This document shows positions 8,583 to 17,704 of a stretch of DNA of 64,000 bases, in pieces (positions within the stretch are counted from its first letter, which is position 1; the number at the start of each line of letters is the position of its first letter). The DNA is taken from NCBI RefSeq assembly GCF_001558155.1, contig NZ_LOAS01000029.1, forward strand, positions 1 to 64,000, given 5' to 3'. The notes below the pieces were generated by a model. It was not told where the DNA came from. It saw nothing but the letters and a program-made list of their open reading frames with translations, and made no database searches. Both the position numbers and the translations under genes were made by a program. This DNA comes from Aliiruegeria sabulilitoris. GTDB lineage: Bacteria; Pseudomonadota; Alphaproteobacteria; Rhodobacterales; Rhodobacteraceae.

Positions 8583-9859
8583 TCCTGCTTCTTACGACCT
8601 TTGTGCTGATCTCCCTGATCATGATCAACGTGCCCATCGCGGTGGCCATCGGCATCGTCGCGCTCGGCGGCTTCGCGCTGACCACGGGGACGGCGCAATT
8701 CTACGACATGGCCATCGCGCTCTATACCGGCGCGACCTCCTTCCCGCTGATCGCGATCCCGCTCTTCATTCTCGCCGGGAACCTGATGAATACCTCCGGT
8801 ATCTCGGTCAAACTCATCAACTTCATCACCGCGCTGATCGGGTTCGTGCGCGGCGGGCTCGGCATGGTCAATATCGGTGTCTCGATGGTTTTCGCCGAGA
8901 TCTCCGGCTCCGCCGTGGCCGACGTTGCGGCGACGGGCACCGTGCTGATCCCGGAGATGAAGCGCCGGGGCTATTCGCGCACGCTTGCCGCGGCGATCAC
9001 CTCGTCCTCGGCCTCGCTGGCGATCATCATCCCGCCCTCGATTGCCATGATCCTCTATGGCGCGATCTCCGAGACCTCTGTGCTCACGCTCTTCGTCGCC
9101 GGGATTATCCCCGGCTTCCTAGGGGGCGGGCTGCTGATGGTCGTCACCTACATCCTGGCCGTTCGTTATGATCTGCCACGGGCCGAAGGTTTCGACCTGC
9201 GTCATGTGGCGAAGACCTTCCGCGAGGCATTCTGGGCTCTGACACTGCCGGTGATCATTCTTGGTGGCATCCTGACGGGGATCGTGACGGCCACCGAAGC
9301 CGCCGGGCTTGCCGTCTTCGCCTCTTTCGTCATCGGCGTCTTCATCTATGGCAATCTCGACCTCGTCCACCTGCGCCGCGCCATGCTCGAAGGCATCAGC
9401 CAGACCGGCGTGGTCATGCTGCTAGTCGCCACGTCTGCCGCGCTCGGGCTGTTCCTGACCCAGGCACAGGTACCGCAGACCCTGGCCGCCGAGATCACCG
9501 AATACACCACGAACCCGCTCGTCGTGCTCGCGCTTCTCAACCTGCTGCTGCTGGTCCTTGGCATGTTCCTGCATGGCGCGGCGGCAATCATCCTTGTGGT
9601 GCCGGTCGTGATGCCTCTTGTGAACGCGGTCGGCATCGACCCCGTGCATTTCGGCATCATGCTGACGCTGAACCTTGCCATCGGCCAGCAGACGCCGCCC
9701 GTGGCCTCGGTGCTCATCACCTCCTGTTCGATCGCCAAGTCGGGCATCTGGGAAACATCGCGCACCAACCTGCCATTCGTTGGCGTACTCGCCTTCATTC
9801 TGTTGCTGGTGACCTATGTGCCGCAGGTGTCGCTGATCTTGCCGAGCTTGCTCGACTAG
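8579..9859 (+). CDS. TRAP transporter large permease subunit (DctM family)
   Basis: A 426-residue, highly hydrophobic protein with about 12 membrane segments and DctM signatures: 'PLIAIPLFILAGNLMNTSGI', 'EISGSAVADVAATGTVLIP', 'ASLAIIIPPSIAMILYG' and 'NLAIGQQTPPVASVLI'. The length is normal. It completes an intact P-Q-M operon from 6978 to 9859 and forms the ion-coupled translocation channel. Confidence 0.94.
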   Translation: MILLLTTFVLISLIMINVPIAVAIGIVALGGFALTTGTAQFYDMAIALYTGATSFPLIAIPLFILAGNLMNTSGISVKLINFITALIGFVRGGLGMVNIGVSMVFAEISGSAVADVAATGTVLIPEMKRRGYSRTLAAAITSSSASLAIIIPPSIAMILYGAISETSVLTLFVAGIIPGFLGGGLLMVVTYILAVRYDLPRAEGFDLRHVAKTFREAFWALTLPVIILGGILTGIVTATEAAGLAVFASFVIGVFIYGNLDLVHLRRAMLEGISQTGVVMLLVATSAALGLFLTQAQVPQTLAAEITEYTTNPLVVLALLNLLLLVLGMFLHGAAAIILVVPVVMPLVNAVGIDPVHFGIMLTLNLAIGQQTPPVASVLITSCSIAKSGIWETSRTNLPFVGVLAFILLLVTYVPQVSLILPSLLD

Positions 9860-10370
9860 GACGGCCCAACCAGTCGTATCTCGTGAAGAAATCACGTCGG
9901 GCGCCCGGCCTTGTTAAAACTCTGGGCGTCTGACGAGCATTTTCCGGACCTCGCAACGCTCTTCGGCCCAGGTCCCCGCCCCCTCCTCGATATTGCAAGT
10001 TAGTCGCAGTGGTTGCGCCGCTGCGTCGGAGACGCGGTTGGCAACTGCGGTCCATGCCTCGAAGGTCTCCTCCGTCCAGGTCCGGCCGGTTTTTGCGTCC
10101 ACCATTGTTTTGCCCCCAAGCCCGCTCGGCCATCTCCAACCTGTGGGCCGCAAGTTCGACCCCGGCCACGGCAAGCCCACCATGATACTGAATAAGAACG
10201 CGGGCACCCGGGCGCATCCCATCGCGGCAAAACGGATGGTGTGCCCACGGGGCCCGATTGGCCGGAAGGGGGAGCCTCCCGGTATCCCGAGGCGGGACGC
10301 GAACGCCCTGCCCCGGCTTGGCAGGTCATGACCGTGACCCTGACCTGTTTTCACCTGAAACGCCGAGCGA
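9860..10370. other. Intergenic region after the TRAP operon
   Basis: About 510 bases without a convincing gene. A leftward frame of 63 codons (9914-10105, starting MVDAKTGRTW) has protein-like composition but only a poor ribosome site and no family match I can name. No repeat or RNA signal was seen. Confidence 0.4.
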
Positions 10371-11033
10371 TCAGCTGTGCTCCCTCAGGCACGCCACCAC
10401 CTCCTCATCACTGACCTGATCGAATACCTGATAGTGGGCTCCAACCGACCAGAAGGGGCTCGGCGTCTCAAGGCAGATCAACAGGCCGACGCGGGTGCGG
10501 AGTTCTTCCACCGTGTCCGCCGGCGCGACGGGAACGGCCAGCACGATCCGGCGCGCCCGCCGTTGCCCCAGGCCCTTCAAGGCCGCACGCACGGTCGCTC
10601 CCGTGGCAATGCCGTCATCCACGACGATGGCATCGCGGCCTTCCAACGGTATCGGCGGCCGCCCGGGCAGGTAGATTTGCCGCCGTCGGTCGATCTCGGC
10701 CAATTCCCTGTCCCGGATCGGGACCAACTCCTCCCGGGTCATGCCGGCCATTCGAAGGACCTCCGGGTTGACGACCATCTGCGGATCGTCGCCATCGACC
10801 ACGGCACCGACGGCCAGTTCCGCATGTCCTGGCATCCCGAGCTTGCGGACCATCAACAGATCCAGCGGCGCCCCGCATATCCGAGCGACTTCCGCGCCGA
10901 TAGGGACACCGCCACGTGGAAGGGCCAGAATGACCGGATCGGCCTGCCCCGGGAGCTTGCCAAGCGCCTCGCGCACTGCCTGGCCAAGTGCGCGCCCTGC
11001 TCCGGCTCGATCCCGAAACAGTGCAGGTCTCAT
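10371..11033 (-). CDS. Predicted phosphoribosyltransferase (COG1926 type)
   Basis: A 220-residue protein from the ATG at 11033 ('MRPALFRDRAGAGRAL'). The early 'ILALPRGGVPIGAEVA' is the loop typical of COG1926 proteins. The PRPP-binding motif 'AIVVDDGIATGAT' is complete. The hydrophobic flank of the motif and the C-terminal 'VCLREHS'-like end look normal. It follows the host-attachment-family gene by 34 bases in the same direction. Proteins of this group often sit in stress-response or mobile neighbourhoods; the substrate base is unknown. Confidence 0.85.
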   Translation of the reverse strand: MRPALFRDRAGAGRALGQAVREALGKLPGQADPVILALPRGGVPIGAEVARICGAPLDLLMVRKLGMPGHAELAVGAVVDGDDPQMVVNPEVLRMAGMTREELVPIRDRELAEIDRRRQIYLPGRPPIPLEGRDAIVVDDGIATGATVRAALKGLGQRRARRIVLAVPVAPADTVEELRTRVGLLICLETPSPFWSVGAHYQVFDQVSDEEVVACLREHS

Positions 11034-11067
11034 TGCCCGGCGTCCGGCGCAAACCGTTGCAAACGGT

Positions 11068-11541
11068 CTACCATGTCGCGACCAGATGGTCGGCGATCTC
11101 ATCGATCGGATGTCCGGTCAGGGTCTTGGGTATCTCCGCCAGCAACCTGTCGCGAAGCTTCGGGGCCATGGCATCGCGCAGGGCGCCCAACATCCGGGAC
11201 GGTGCGGCAACCACCAGCGCATCGCTGCCATCGGCCTCGAACTGCCGTGCGCATTCCTCCACGATCCGGGTGGCAAACGCCTCCTCGTCCAGCCGTGCGA
11301 AATCCGGCTGCTCCATCGCGCTTTTCGGTCCGCGCGGGCTGGCGCCGCCATGGCTGTCGGGCCTCCTGCCGGGAGGATTTCCCTTGAGGTCCCGCTCGTC
11401 ACCCGTCGCTTCGGTTTCCATCGTTTTGCGGAGCTTGAGCGACGGATGAATCGCCGTTCCATGATTTTGAAGAAACAGCGCCTTTCGGGCGTCACACACA
11501 AGGATCGTTGCACTCTTGGGTAAGCGCTGCAGACTCGGCAT
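11068..11541 (-). CDS. Host attachment family protein (baeRF-like, PF10116 type)
   Basis: A 157-residue protein with the pattern of this family: 'ATILVCDARKALFLQNHG' at the N-terminus, a basic, glycine- and proline-rich middle ('GNPPGRRPDSHGGASP'), 'FARLDEEAFATRIVEE' and the C-terminal 'DALVVAAPSRMLGALRDAM'. The family was named for Agrobacterium attachment and is now grouped with archaeal/bacterial release-factor-like (baeRF) proteins thought to act on ribosomes. It forms a leftward two-gene unit with the phosphoribosyltransferase. Confidence 0.8.
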   Translation of the reverse strand: MPSLQRLPKSATILVCDARKALFLQNHGTAIHPSLKLRKTMETEATGDERDLKGNPPGRRPDSHGGASPRGPKSAMEQPDFARLDEEAFATRIVEECARQFEADGSDALVVAAPSRMLGALRDAMAPKLRDRLLAEIPKTLTGHPIDEIADHLVATW

Positions 11542-12037
11542 TGTCCGCCTCCCTGTCTTGCATCACGTTTCCATGCGCCAATTATACCACCATCCGGTGG
11601 CTTTGGCCAAATCGGCGTGGGGTGTCCGATCTACACGAAAAATGGACGTCTGCGCCCGTCCACTGCTCGCGGCGGAACCGGTCGAACGCGACGTTGGCAT
11701 CTGCGGGAGGAAGCGCCTCCACTGCGTTGCAAACGTCAGCTTTTCCGGCGATGATCAAGATAACCTCGCCATCGGCGCGCGTGATGCTGGTCATCGATCC
11801 GAACTGCCGCTCCAGCCCCATCTCGCGCACGTCCCTCGGCCGGGCAATCCTGAATTTTCGTTTCGAGAACACAGCATTGCCAGTATTCTCATGGATGACA
11901 AAGCGCGCCCCCGCTTGGTTTCGCCAACCATCCGTGAAGATATCACGCCGGACAGGCCCGATCCGAAAGACAAGACACTGCGCCCTCGATGCGGAATGGG
12001 TCGGGGCGGCACGATAGAGCAACTGAAAGGAGCCCCC
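11542..12037. other. Intergenic region upstream of bhcA
   Basis: Nearly 500 bases. A leftward open frame (11582-12127) has no recognised domain and would overlap the first 90 bases of bhcA, so I do not call it. The bhcA frame is open back to 11516, but the upstream translation is not protein-like. No regulator of the bhcR type is visible here. Confidence 0.4.
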
Positions 12038-13219
12038 ATGCAGTTCCAGAATCCCGTTTTCATCCCGGGGCCCACCAACATTCCCGAGCGCCTTCGCAAG
12101 GCCTGCGACATGCCAACGATCGATCACCGCTCATCGCTGTTCGGTCAGATATTGCGCCCTGCCCGCGATGGCGTGCGGAAGGTTCTGCAAAGCGACATCG
12201 CGGAGGTTTTCATCTTTCCCTCTACGGGCACCGGAGGCTGGGAGACGGCACTGACCAACACGCTCTCGGACGGACAAAAGGTTCTGGCCACGCGGCATGG
12301 CATGTTTTCGCAGCGCTGGATCGACATGAGTCAGCGCCTTGGACTCGACGTGCAGGTTGTTAACGCGCCTTGGAGCGGCGGGCTACCAACGGATCGCTAC
12401 GAGGAAATCCTGGCAGCCGATATCCACCACGAGATCAAGGCCGTTCTGGCCACGCATAATGAAACCGCGACCGGGGTGACGTCCGACATCGCGGCCGTTC
12501 GCCGGGCTCTGGACGCGGCAGATCACCCTGCGATGCTGCTTGTCGACGGCGTCAGTTCCATTGCCTCGATGGATTTCCGCTTTGACGCGTGGGGCGTGGA
12601 CGTGGCGGTGACCAGTTCGCAAAAGGGGTTCATGTTGCCTGCGGGCCTCGCCATCGTCGGATTCAGCCCGAAAGCGATGGCGGCCAGCCGCTCGGCCGGC
12701 CTGCCCCGCGCGTTTTTCGATATAAGCTCCATGCGCGACAGCTATAATAAAAACGCCTACCCCTACACCCCGGCCTTCGGCTTGCTGAACGGGTTGAACG
12801 AGTCCTGCCGAATGCTGCTGGACGAGGGGCTGGAAAACGTCTTCTCCCGCCATCGCCGGATTGCCGAAGGGGTCCGTGCCGCCGCGAAGGCCTGGAACCT
12901 CGATCTCTGTGCGCGATCGCCGGAGCTCTATTCCGACACCGTGACCGCCATCTGCACCCCCGAGGGCTTCAACGCGACCGGTATCGTGACCCATGCGGCC
13001 GACGCCTATGGGGTGGCCTTCGGGGTCGGGCTTGGCGAGGTTGCGGGCCGCGTCTTCCGCATCGGCCACCTTGGCAGCATGACCGATGTTATGGCCCTGT
13101 CCGGAATTGCCACGGCAGAGATGTGCATGGCGGATCTCGGGCTCGCTGTCCCGCTGGGCAGCGGTGTGGCCGCGGCACAGGAATACTACCGAACGCACCG
13201 ACCCTCTTCAGGTGTCTGA
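12038..13219 (+). CDS. bhcA: L-aspartate:glyoxylate aminotransferase (class V aminotransferase)
   Basis: A 393-residue PLP enzyme. The ATG at 12038 has AAGGAG six bases upstream and gives the family start 'FQNPVFIPGPTNIPERLRKA'. Key stretches are 'DHRSSLFGQIL', 'FPSTGTGGWETALTNTLS', 'THNETATGVTSDIAAVRRAL', 'LLVDGVSSIASMDFR' and the PLP-lysine motif 'SSQKGFMLPAG' (K196). General annotation would be serine-glyoxylate aminotransferase, but the match and the following gene fit BhcA of the beta-hydroxyaspartate cycle, which makes glycine from glyoxylate with aspartate as donor. It is 61 bases upstream of bhcC. Confidence 0.85.
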   Translation: MQFQNPVFIPGPTNIPERLRKACDMPTIDHRSSLFGQILRPARDGVRKVLQSDIAEVFIFPSTGTGGWETALTNTLSDGQKVLATRHGMFSQRWIDMSQRLGLDVQVVNAPWSGGLPTDRYEEILAADIHHEIKAVLATHNETATGVTSDIAAVRRALDAADHPAMLLVDGVSSIASMDFRFDAWGVDVAVTSSQKGFMLPAGLAIVGFSPKAMAASRSAGLPRAFFDISSMRDSYNKNAYPYTPAFGLLNGLNESCRMLLDEGLENVFSRHRRIAEGVRAAAKAWNLDLCARSPELYSDTVTAICTPEGFNATGIVTHAADAYGVAFGVGLGEVAGRVFRIGHLGSMTDVMALSGIATAEMCMADLGLAVPLGSGVAAAQEYYRTHRPSSGV

Positions 13220-13280
13220 TCGCCGAGGGTATCACGGTCCACGGCACCTTGCCCCGGCGACAAAGAACGGAGACCGTCCA

Positions 13281-14444
13281 ATGACCGCATCAATCCCCTG
13301 TGACGAGCTTGACGTCGGCTTCGACGTTCCCGCGCGGCCGGGTATGGACGAGGCGGACATCCAGACGCCCTGTCTGGTTCTCGACCTCGATGCATTGGAG
13401 CGCAACATCCGAAAGATGGGCGAATATTGCCGCGCGCACGGCATGCAGCACCGGGCGCATGGCAAGATGCACAAATCCGTCGACGTGGCCCGACTGCAGG
13501 AACTTCTCGGCGGCGCGGTCGGCATCTGTTGTCAGAAGGTATCCGAGGCGGAGGTCTTTGCGCGCGCGGGCATCAAGGACGTGCTGGTGTCGAACCAGGT
13601 CCGCGATCCCGTCAAGATCGATCGGTTGGCGCGCCTGCCGAAAACGGGGGGCCGTATCATCGTGTGCGTGGACGATATCGACAACGTCGCGGAACTGGCC
13701 TCTGCCGCGGAGAAACATGGCACCGAACTGGAGGTGCTCGTGGAGATCGATTGCGGCGCCGAGCGCTGTGGGGTGAGCACGACGCAGGACGTGCTGGCCT
13801 TGGCTCGTTCCATCGACGCGGCCCCGCAGCTGAAATTCAGCGGCCTGCAGGCCTACCAGGGCGCGGCGCAACATCTTCGCCGCCATGAAGACCGCAAGGC
13901 GAAGCTGGATGTCGCCATCTCTATGGTCAAAGACGCCGTGGCGGCGCTGAAGGCAGAGGGGCTGGCGCCGTTGCTGGTCACAGGAGGCGGCACCGGAACC
14001 TTTGAGTTCGAGTCAAACTCAGGCGTCTACACCGAGCTTCAATGCGGCTCTTATGCCTTCATGGATGCCGATTACGGCAGCGTTCTGGACGAAAACGGCC
14101 AGCGCATCGATCGCGTGCAATGGGAAAACGCGTTCTTCATCCTCACCCAGGTGATGAGCCACGCCAAGGCAGACATGGCGGTTTGCGATGCAGGTCTCAA
14201 GGCGCAATCGGTCGATAGCGGCTTGCCGGTCATCTACGGGCGTGACGATGTGAAATACATCAAGTGCAGCGACGAACATGGCGTGATCACGGATCCGAAA
14301 GGCGCGCTGAAGGTCGGCGACAAGCTCCGGCTGGTTCCAGGCCATTGCGATCCCACCGCCAATTTGCACGACTGGTATGTCGGGGTCCGCAACGGCAAGG
14401 TTGAAACACTCTGGCCCGTATCAGCGCGCGGAAAGCTCTACTGA
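13281..14444 (+). CDS. bhcC: beta-hydroxyaspartate aldolase (D-threonine aldolase-like, fold type III PLP)
   Basis: A 387-residue protein. The N-terminal barrel carries 'IQTPCLVLDLDALERNIRKM' and the Schiff-base motif 'HGKMHKS' (K62), then 'CQKVSEAEVFARAGIKDVLV', 'VEIDCGAERCGVS', 'SGGTG'-like 'TGGGTGTFEFES', and C-terminal metal ligands in 'VPGHCDPT'. It closely resembles BhcC, which condenses glycine and glyoxylate to (2R,3S)-beta-hydroxyaspartate in glycolate/C2 assimilation. In Paracoccus the order is bhcABCD; here bhcB and bhcD are not in the window, and a terminator follows directly. Confidence 0.87.
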   Translation: MTASIPCDELDVGFDVPARPGMDEADIQTPCLVLDLDALERNIRKMGEYCRAHGMQHRAHGKMHKSVDVARLQELLGGAVGICCQKVSEAEVFARAGIKDVLVSNQVRDPVKIDRLARLPKTGGRIIVCVDDIDNVAELASAAEKHGTELEVLVEIDCGAERCGVSTTQDVLALARSIDAAPQLKFSGLQAYQGAAQHLRRHEDRKAKLDVAISMVKDAVAALKAEGLAPLLVTGGGTGTFEFESNSGVYTELQCGSYAFMDADYGSVLDENGQRIDRVQWENAFFILTQVMSHAKADMAVCDAGLKAQSVDSGLPVIYGRDDVKYIKCSDEHGVITDPKGALKVGDKLRLVPGHCDPTANLHDWYVGVRNGKVETLWPVSARGKLY

Positions 14445-14467
14445 CGCCTGTTCGCGACAGAGCGCCT

Positions 14468-14497
14468 GCCCCGCCCATCCTTCGTCGCGGGCGGGGC
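14468..14497. terminator. Bidirectional terminator between bhcC and the RND operon
   Basis: A 9-bp perfect GC stem (GCCCCGCCC at 14468-14476 with GGGCGGGGC at 14489-14497) around a 12-base loop, 24 bases after bhcC and 69 bases after the leftward RND gene end. The position between convergent genes fits termination in both directions. Confidence 0.65.
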
Positions 14498-14565
14498 GAA
14501 GGGCGGGATCGAGCCCTTCGTAGATGTTCAAAAGGCGGCTTCGCTCCCGCCCTGTGGCCGATGCT

Positions 14566-17500
14566 TCACGTTTCTACAAGCGGGCCCTTTTGCGCCGGGA
14601 TGTCTCCGCTCTCCCCATCGTCGAATTTCTCCACCCATTTCTGCACCGGGAAGATGTCGAAATAGATGCTGAGCAGCGATGGCAGCACCAGCGTCACCAG
14701 GATCATCGAGGCCGTCAGACCGGCCGCAACCGAGACAACCAGCGGCACCATGGTTTGCACATGGACCGAGCTGTTCGCGATAAGCGGAAGAAGCCCGGCC
14801 ACCGTCGTTCCGGTCGACAGCAGGATCGGCCGGAAGCGGGCACGGACGGCGTCGAGGGCGGCCGCAACGTGGTCGTCCCCTCGCAGGTGGGTCTGGAAGA
14901 AGGTCAGGAACAGGATGGCGTTGTTGACCACGATACCCGCAAGCGACGCGAAACCGATCATGCTCGGCATCGACAGATCCAACCCCATGGCCCAGTGACC
15001 AAGGATCGTGCCGATCAGCGCGAAGGGGATCGACAGCATCACCACGATGGGCAGCGTGTAGCTGCGGAACTGGAAGGCAAGCACCATGTAGACGCCGATG
15101 AGCCCCAGCAACAACTTCGAGCCGACCGAGGATTGCGATTTCTTTTGTTCCTCGGTGGCCCCGCCAATGGAGACCGTGGTGCCGGGGTATAGCCGCTCCA
15201 GTTCCGGCGCGACCTCGTCCAGAACGAAGGTCGAAATGGCGGTGGAGGTGGTGGCCTTGCGGTCGATCTGGCCGAGGATATTGGCAACCACGCGCCCGTC
15301 CTTGCGGGTGATCGTCGGGTAGGAAGCGGCGAGGTCCATATCGGCCACGGTGATGAGCGCGGCCTGCTTGCCATCGCCGACGATGATCGGGAATTCCTCC
15401 AGCTCGGTGAGGTTCGCGACCGTGTCACCCAGCTGCACCTGCACGTTCACATTGGAGGCTCCGGTGTGGAATGTATCGGTCTCCGAGCCCTGGAACGCCT
15501 GGCGAAGCTGCGCCGAGAGCGATTGCGGTGTCAGCCCCACGGAATAGCCGTATTCGTTCAGCGTGAGTTTCACCTCCTGGCGCCCCCCGTAGAAATCGGA
15601 ATAGGCCTCCTTGACGTCGATCCGCTCCAACAGCCGTGCGAGGACCTCGGACGCCGCCGCCTCGACGTCGCCGAGATCGCGCCCCGAGATGTCGATATCG
15701 ATATCGTTGCCCCCCGGACCCATCTCGTTTTGGGCAAAGCTCACCTGATGCAGGTCCGGCAGCGCGCCAGATTCCGCGCGCCAGACCCGCAGGACCTCGC
15801 TCGCACTCACATTGCGCTTTTCGGCCTCCAGCAGGTCGACCGTCACCGTCGCGGTGTTGGAGCCATTGTCGTTGACGTTCGAGTTGGTGCCGTAGCTCAC
15901 GAGAACGCGCTCGACCAGCGGCGCGGCCCCTTCGGTGCCGGGCGTGTAGCGCGCATCGACCCGTTCAAGGGCTGCGAGGATCTGCTCGACATTGGCCACC
16001 GTCCGTTTTCGGGCAATCCCGGAGGTGAGCGCGATCTTTGCTTCGATCGTGTCGCCTTCCACCTGCGGAAACCCGACGACCTTGATCTGACCGGACGCGA
16101 CCAGCCCGATCGAGAGCACGAGCGCCCCCAGCACGGTGCCGATGGTCAGGTAGCGGACCCGCGCCAGCGCCCCAGCGGCGGGAATGACCACGCCCTCCTT
16201 GAACCGCTCCAGCACCCGTGCGGCGGGGCGTTCCTTGTGCGCGGCCGGAGTCCCCTTCCCGATCTGGCTCAGGTGATGCGGCAGGATCAGGAACCCTTCA
16301 AGCAAGGACAATCCGAGGGTCAGCAGTAGCACCATCGGGATGTATTTGAGCACCTCACCCAGATCCCCGTCGATGAACATCAACGGGCCGAAGACGCAAG
16401 CCGTGGTCAGAAAGGAGGACAGCACGCCCGGCAGGATTTCCTGCGTCCCACGCCAGGCCGCCTCCTTGCCACCGACGCGGCTCCGCCACTTGTCGATATT
16501 CTCGGCGATGACGATGGAATCGTCCATGATCAGCCCGACGGCCATCAACAACGCGATGAGTGTGATCATGTTGATGGTCACGCCAAGGGCGTTCATCAAG
16601 AACAGCCCGCCGAGGAAGGACACCGGCAAGGCGGCCGATATCCAGAGCGCCTCCTTGAGCGTGAAGAACATCCACATCACGGCAAAGACCAGCACCAATC
16701 CCATGACGATATTGGTGACGATGAGGGAAAGACGTTCCTCGACGATCTCGGTCAGGTTGTTGGTGACGGTGATCTGGAACGGCTCTGCCCAGGTCGCGCG
16801 CTCCTCTTCCAGGATCGCCTCGACACGTTCGAAGATACGGATGGAATCGCCATCCGTGGCCTTCATTATCTGGATGGTCGCCGTCTGCGCGCCGTCGATG
16901 AAGCTTTGCGTGTTCTTGTCGCTATCGACGATCCGAACGGTCGCGAGATCCTTCAGCCGCACGATGCCGCCGCTTTCGTTCTGCAAAACGATTAGGTCTT
17001 CGAGATCCGCCACGGTGCGGCGCACGTCCGAATAGCGCAGCACGAGGCTCTTCTCGGTTGTTTCCACCTCGCCCAGCGGTTGTTGGAGCGAACGGGCGTT
17101 GATCGCATCCACTACGCCCTGGCTCGACAGGCCGTAACGGCGCAACTCCTCGTCGTCGAAGGTCACGCGCAATTCCCGGTCGGCAAGCCCCGACACGATC
17201 GCTTCGGATACGCCGTCCACGCCCTGCAGCCTGTTTGCGAGGTCGTCGGTGTATTCCAGAAGACCCTTCTTGCCGTCGATGCCGGAGACAGCGATCCGGG
17301 CGATCATCTCGGTGCGCCCGCCACGCTCGATGGACGGAGTCTCCGCGTCGGCCGGGAAATCGTTCACACCCGAAACAGCCGATGAGACATCGTTGTAGAA
17401 CTGTATGTTATCGCCGCCGGTCTCCAGCTCGGCGGTTGCCACGGCGCGCCCGTCGACGGAGAGACAGTCGAGCTCCGCCAATCCGTCAGTGCCGGAAATC

Positions 17501-17703
17501 GCGTCCTCCAGCCGGGTACAGATATCCTCGTCCACATCGACGGCAGAGGCGCCGGGATAGGAGATGGACACCAGAACGGTGGAGGCGGTGGTGTCGGGAA
17601 AGGTCTCTCGTTCGATATTGCTGACGGTTGAGAGGCCGAGAATGCAGATCAGCGCCATCAGCAGATTGGACGCGACGGGGTGACGGACGAACCAGGCGAT
17701 CAT
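14566..17703 (-). CDS. RND-family efflux permease
   Basis: A 1045-residue inner-membrane pump of usual length. It has an N-terminal membrane helix ('NLLMALICILGLSTVSNIE'), the large periplasmic domain, and the proton-relay segment 'LMAVGLIMDDSIVIAENID' in membrane segment 4. The second half repeats the topology, with 'FRSYTLPIVVMLSIPFALIG' and 'GFASLAGIVVNNAILFLTFF'. It belongs to the AcrB-like hydrophobe group rather than the metal group. Its start is one base after the adaptor stop, so the two genes are one leftward operon. No outer-membrane factor gene is adjacent; a distant TolC would be needed. Confidence 0.93.
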   Translation of the reverse strand: MIAWFVRHPVASNLLMALICILGLSTVSNIERETFPDTTASTVLVSISYPGASAVDVDEDICTRLEDAISGTDGLAELDCLSVDGRAVATAELETGGDNIQFYNDVSSAVSGVNDFPADAETPSIERGGRTEMIARIAVSGIDGKKGLLEYTDDLANRLQGVDGVSEAIVSGLADRELRVTFDDEELRRYGLSSQGVVDAINARSLQQPLGEVETTEKSLVLRYSDVRRTVADLEDLIVLQNESGGIVRLKDLATVRIVDSDKNTQSFIDGAQTATIQIMKATDGDSIRIFERVEAILEEERATWAEPFQITVTNNLTEIVEERLSLIVTNIVMGLVLVFAVMWMFFTLKEALWISAALPVSFLGGLFLMNALGVTINMITLIALLMAVGLIMDDSIVIAENIDKWRSRVGGKEAAWRGTQEILPGVLSSFLTTACVFGPLMFIDGDLGEVLKYIPMVLLLTLGLSLLEGFLILPHHLSQIGKGTPAAHKERPAARVLERFKEGVVIPAAGALARVRYLTIGTVLGALVLSIGLVASGQIKVVGFPQVEGDTIEAKIALTSGIARKRTVANVEQILAALERVDARYTPGTEGAAPLVERVLVSYGTNSNVNDNGSNTATVTVDLLEAEKRNVSASEVLRVWRAESGALPDLHQVSFAQNEMGPGGNDIDIDISGRDLGDVEAAASEVLARLLERIDVKEAYSDFYGGRQEVKLTLNEYGYSVGLTPQSLSAQLRQAFQGSETDTFHTGASNVNVQVQLGDTVANLTELEEFPIIVGDGKQAALITVADMDLAASYPTITRKDGRVVANILGQIDRKATTSTAISTFVLDEVAPELERLYPGTTVSIGGATEEQKKSQSSVGSKLLLGLIGVYMVLAFQFRSYTLPIVVMLSIPFALIGTILGHWAMGLDLSMPSMIGFASLAGIVVNNAILFLTFFQTHLRGDDHVAAALDAVRARFRPILLSTGTTVAGLLPLIANSSVHVQTMVPLVVSVAAGLTASMILVTLVLPSLLSIYFDIFPVQKWVEKFDDGESGDIPAQKGPLVET

Positions 17704-17704
17704 G

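Noticed and set aside
11516-12037. N-terminal extension of bhcA (174 extra codons in frame)
   Set aside because: The upstream translation is not protein-like, and AAGGAG before 12038 with the family start sequence fixes the ATG there.
11582-12127. 181-codon leftward frame upstream of bhcA
   Set aside because: No recognised domain, it overlaps the start of bhcA, and its own start has no good ribosome site.
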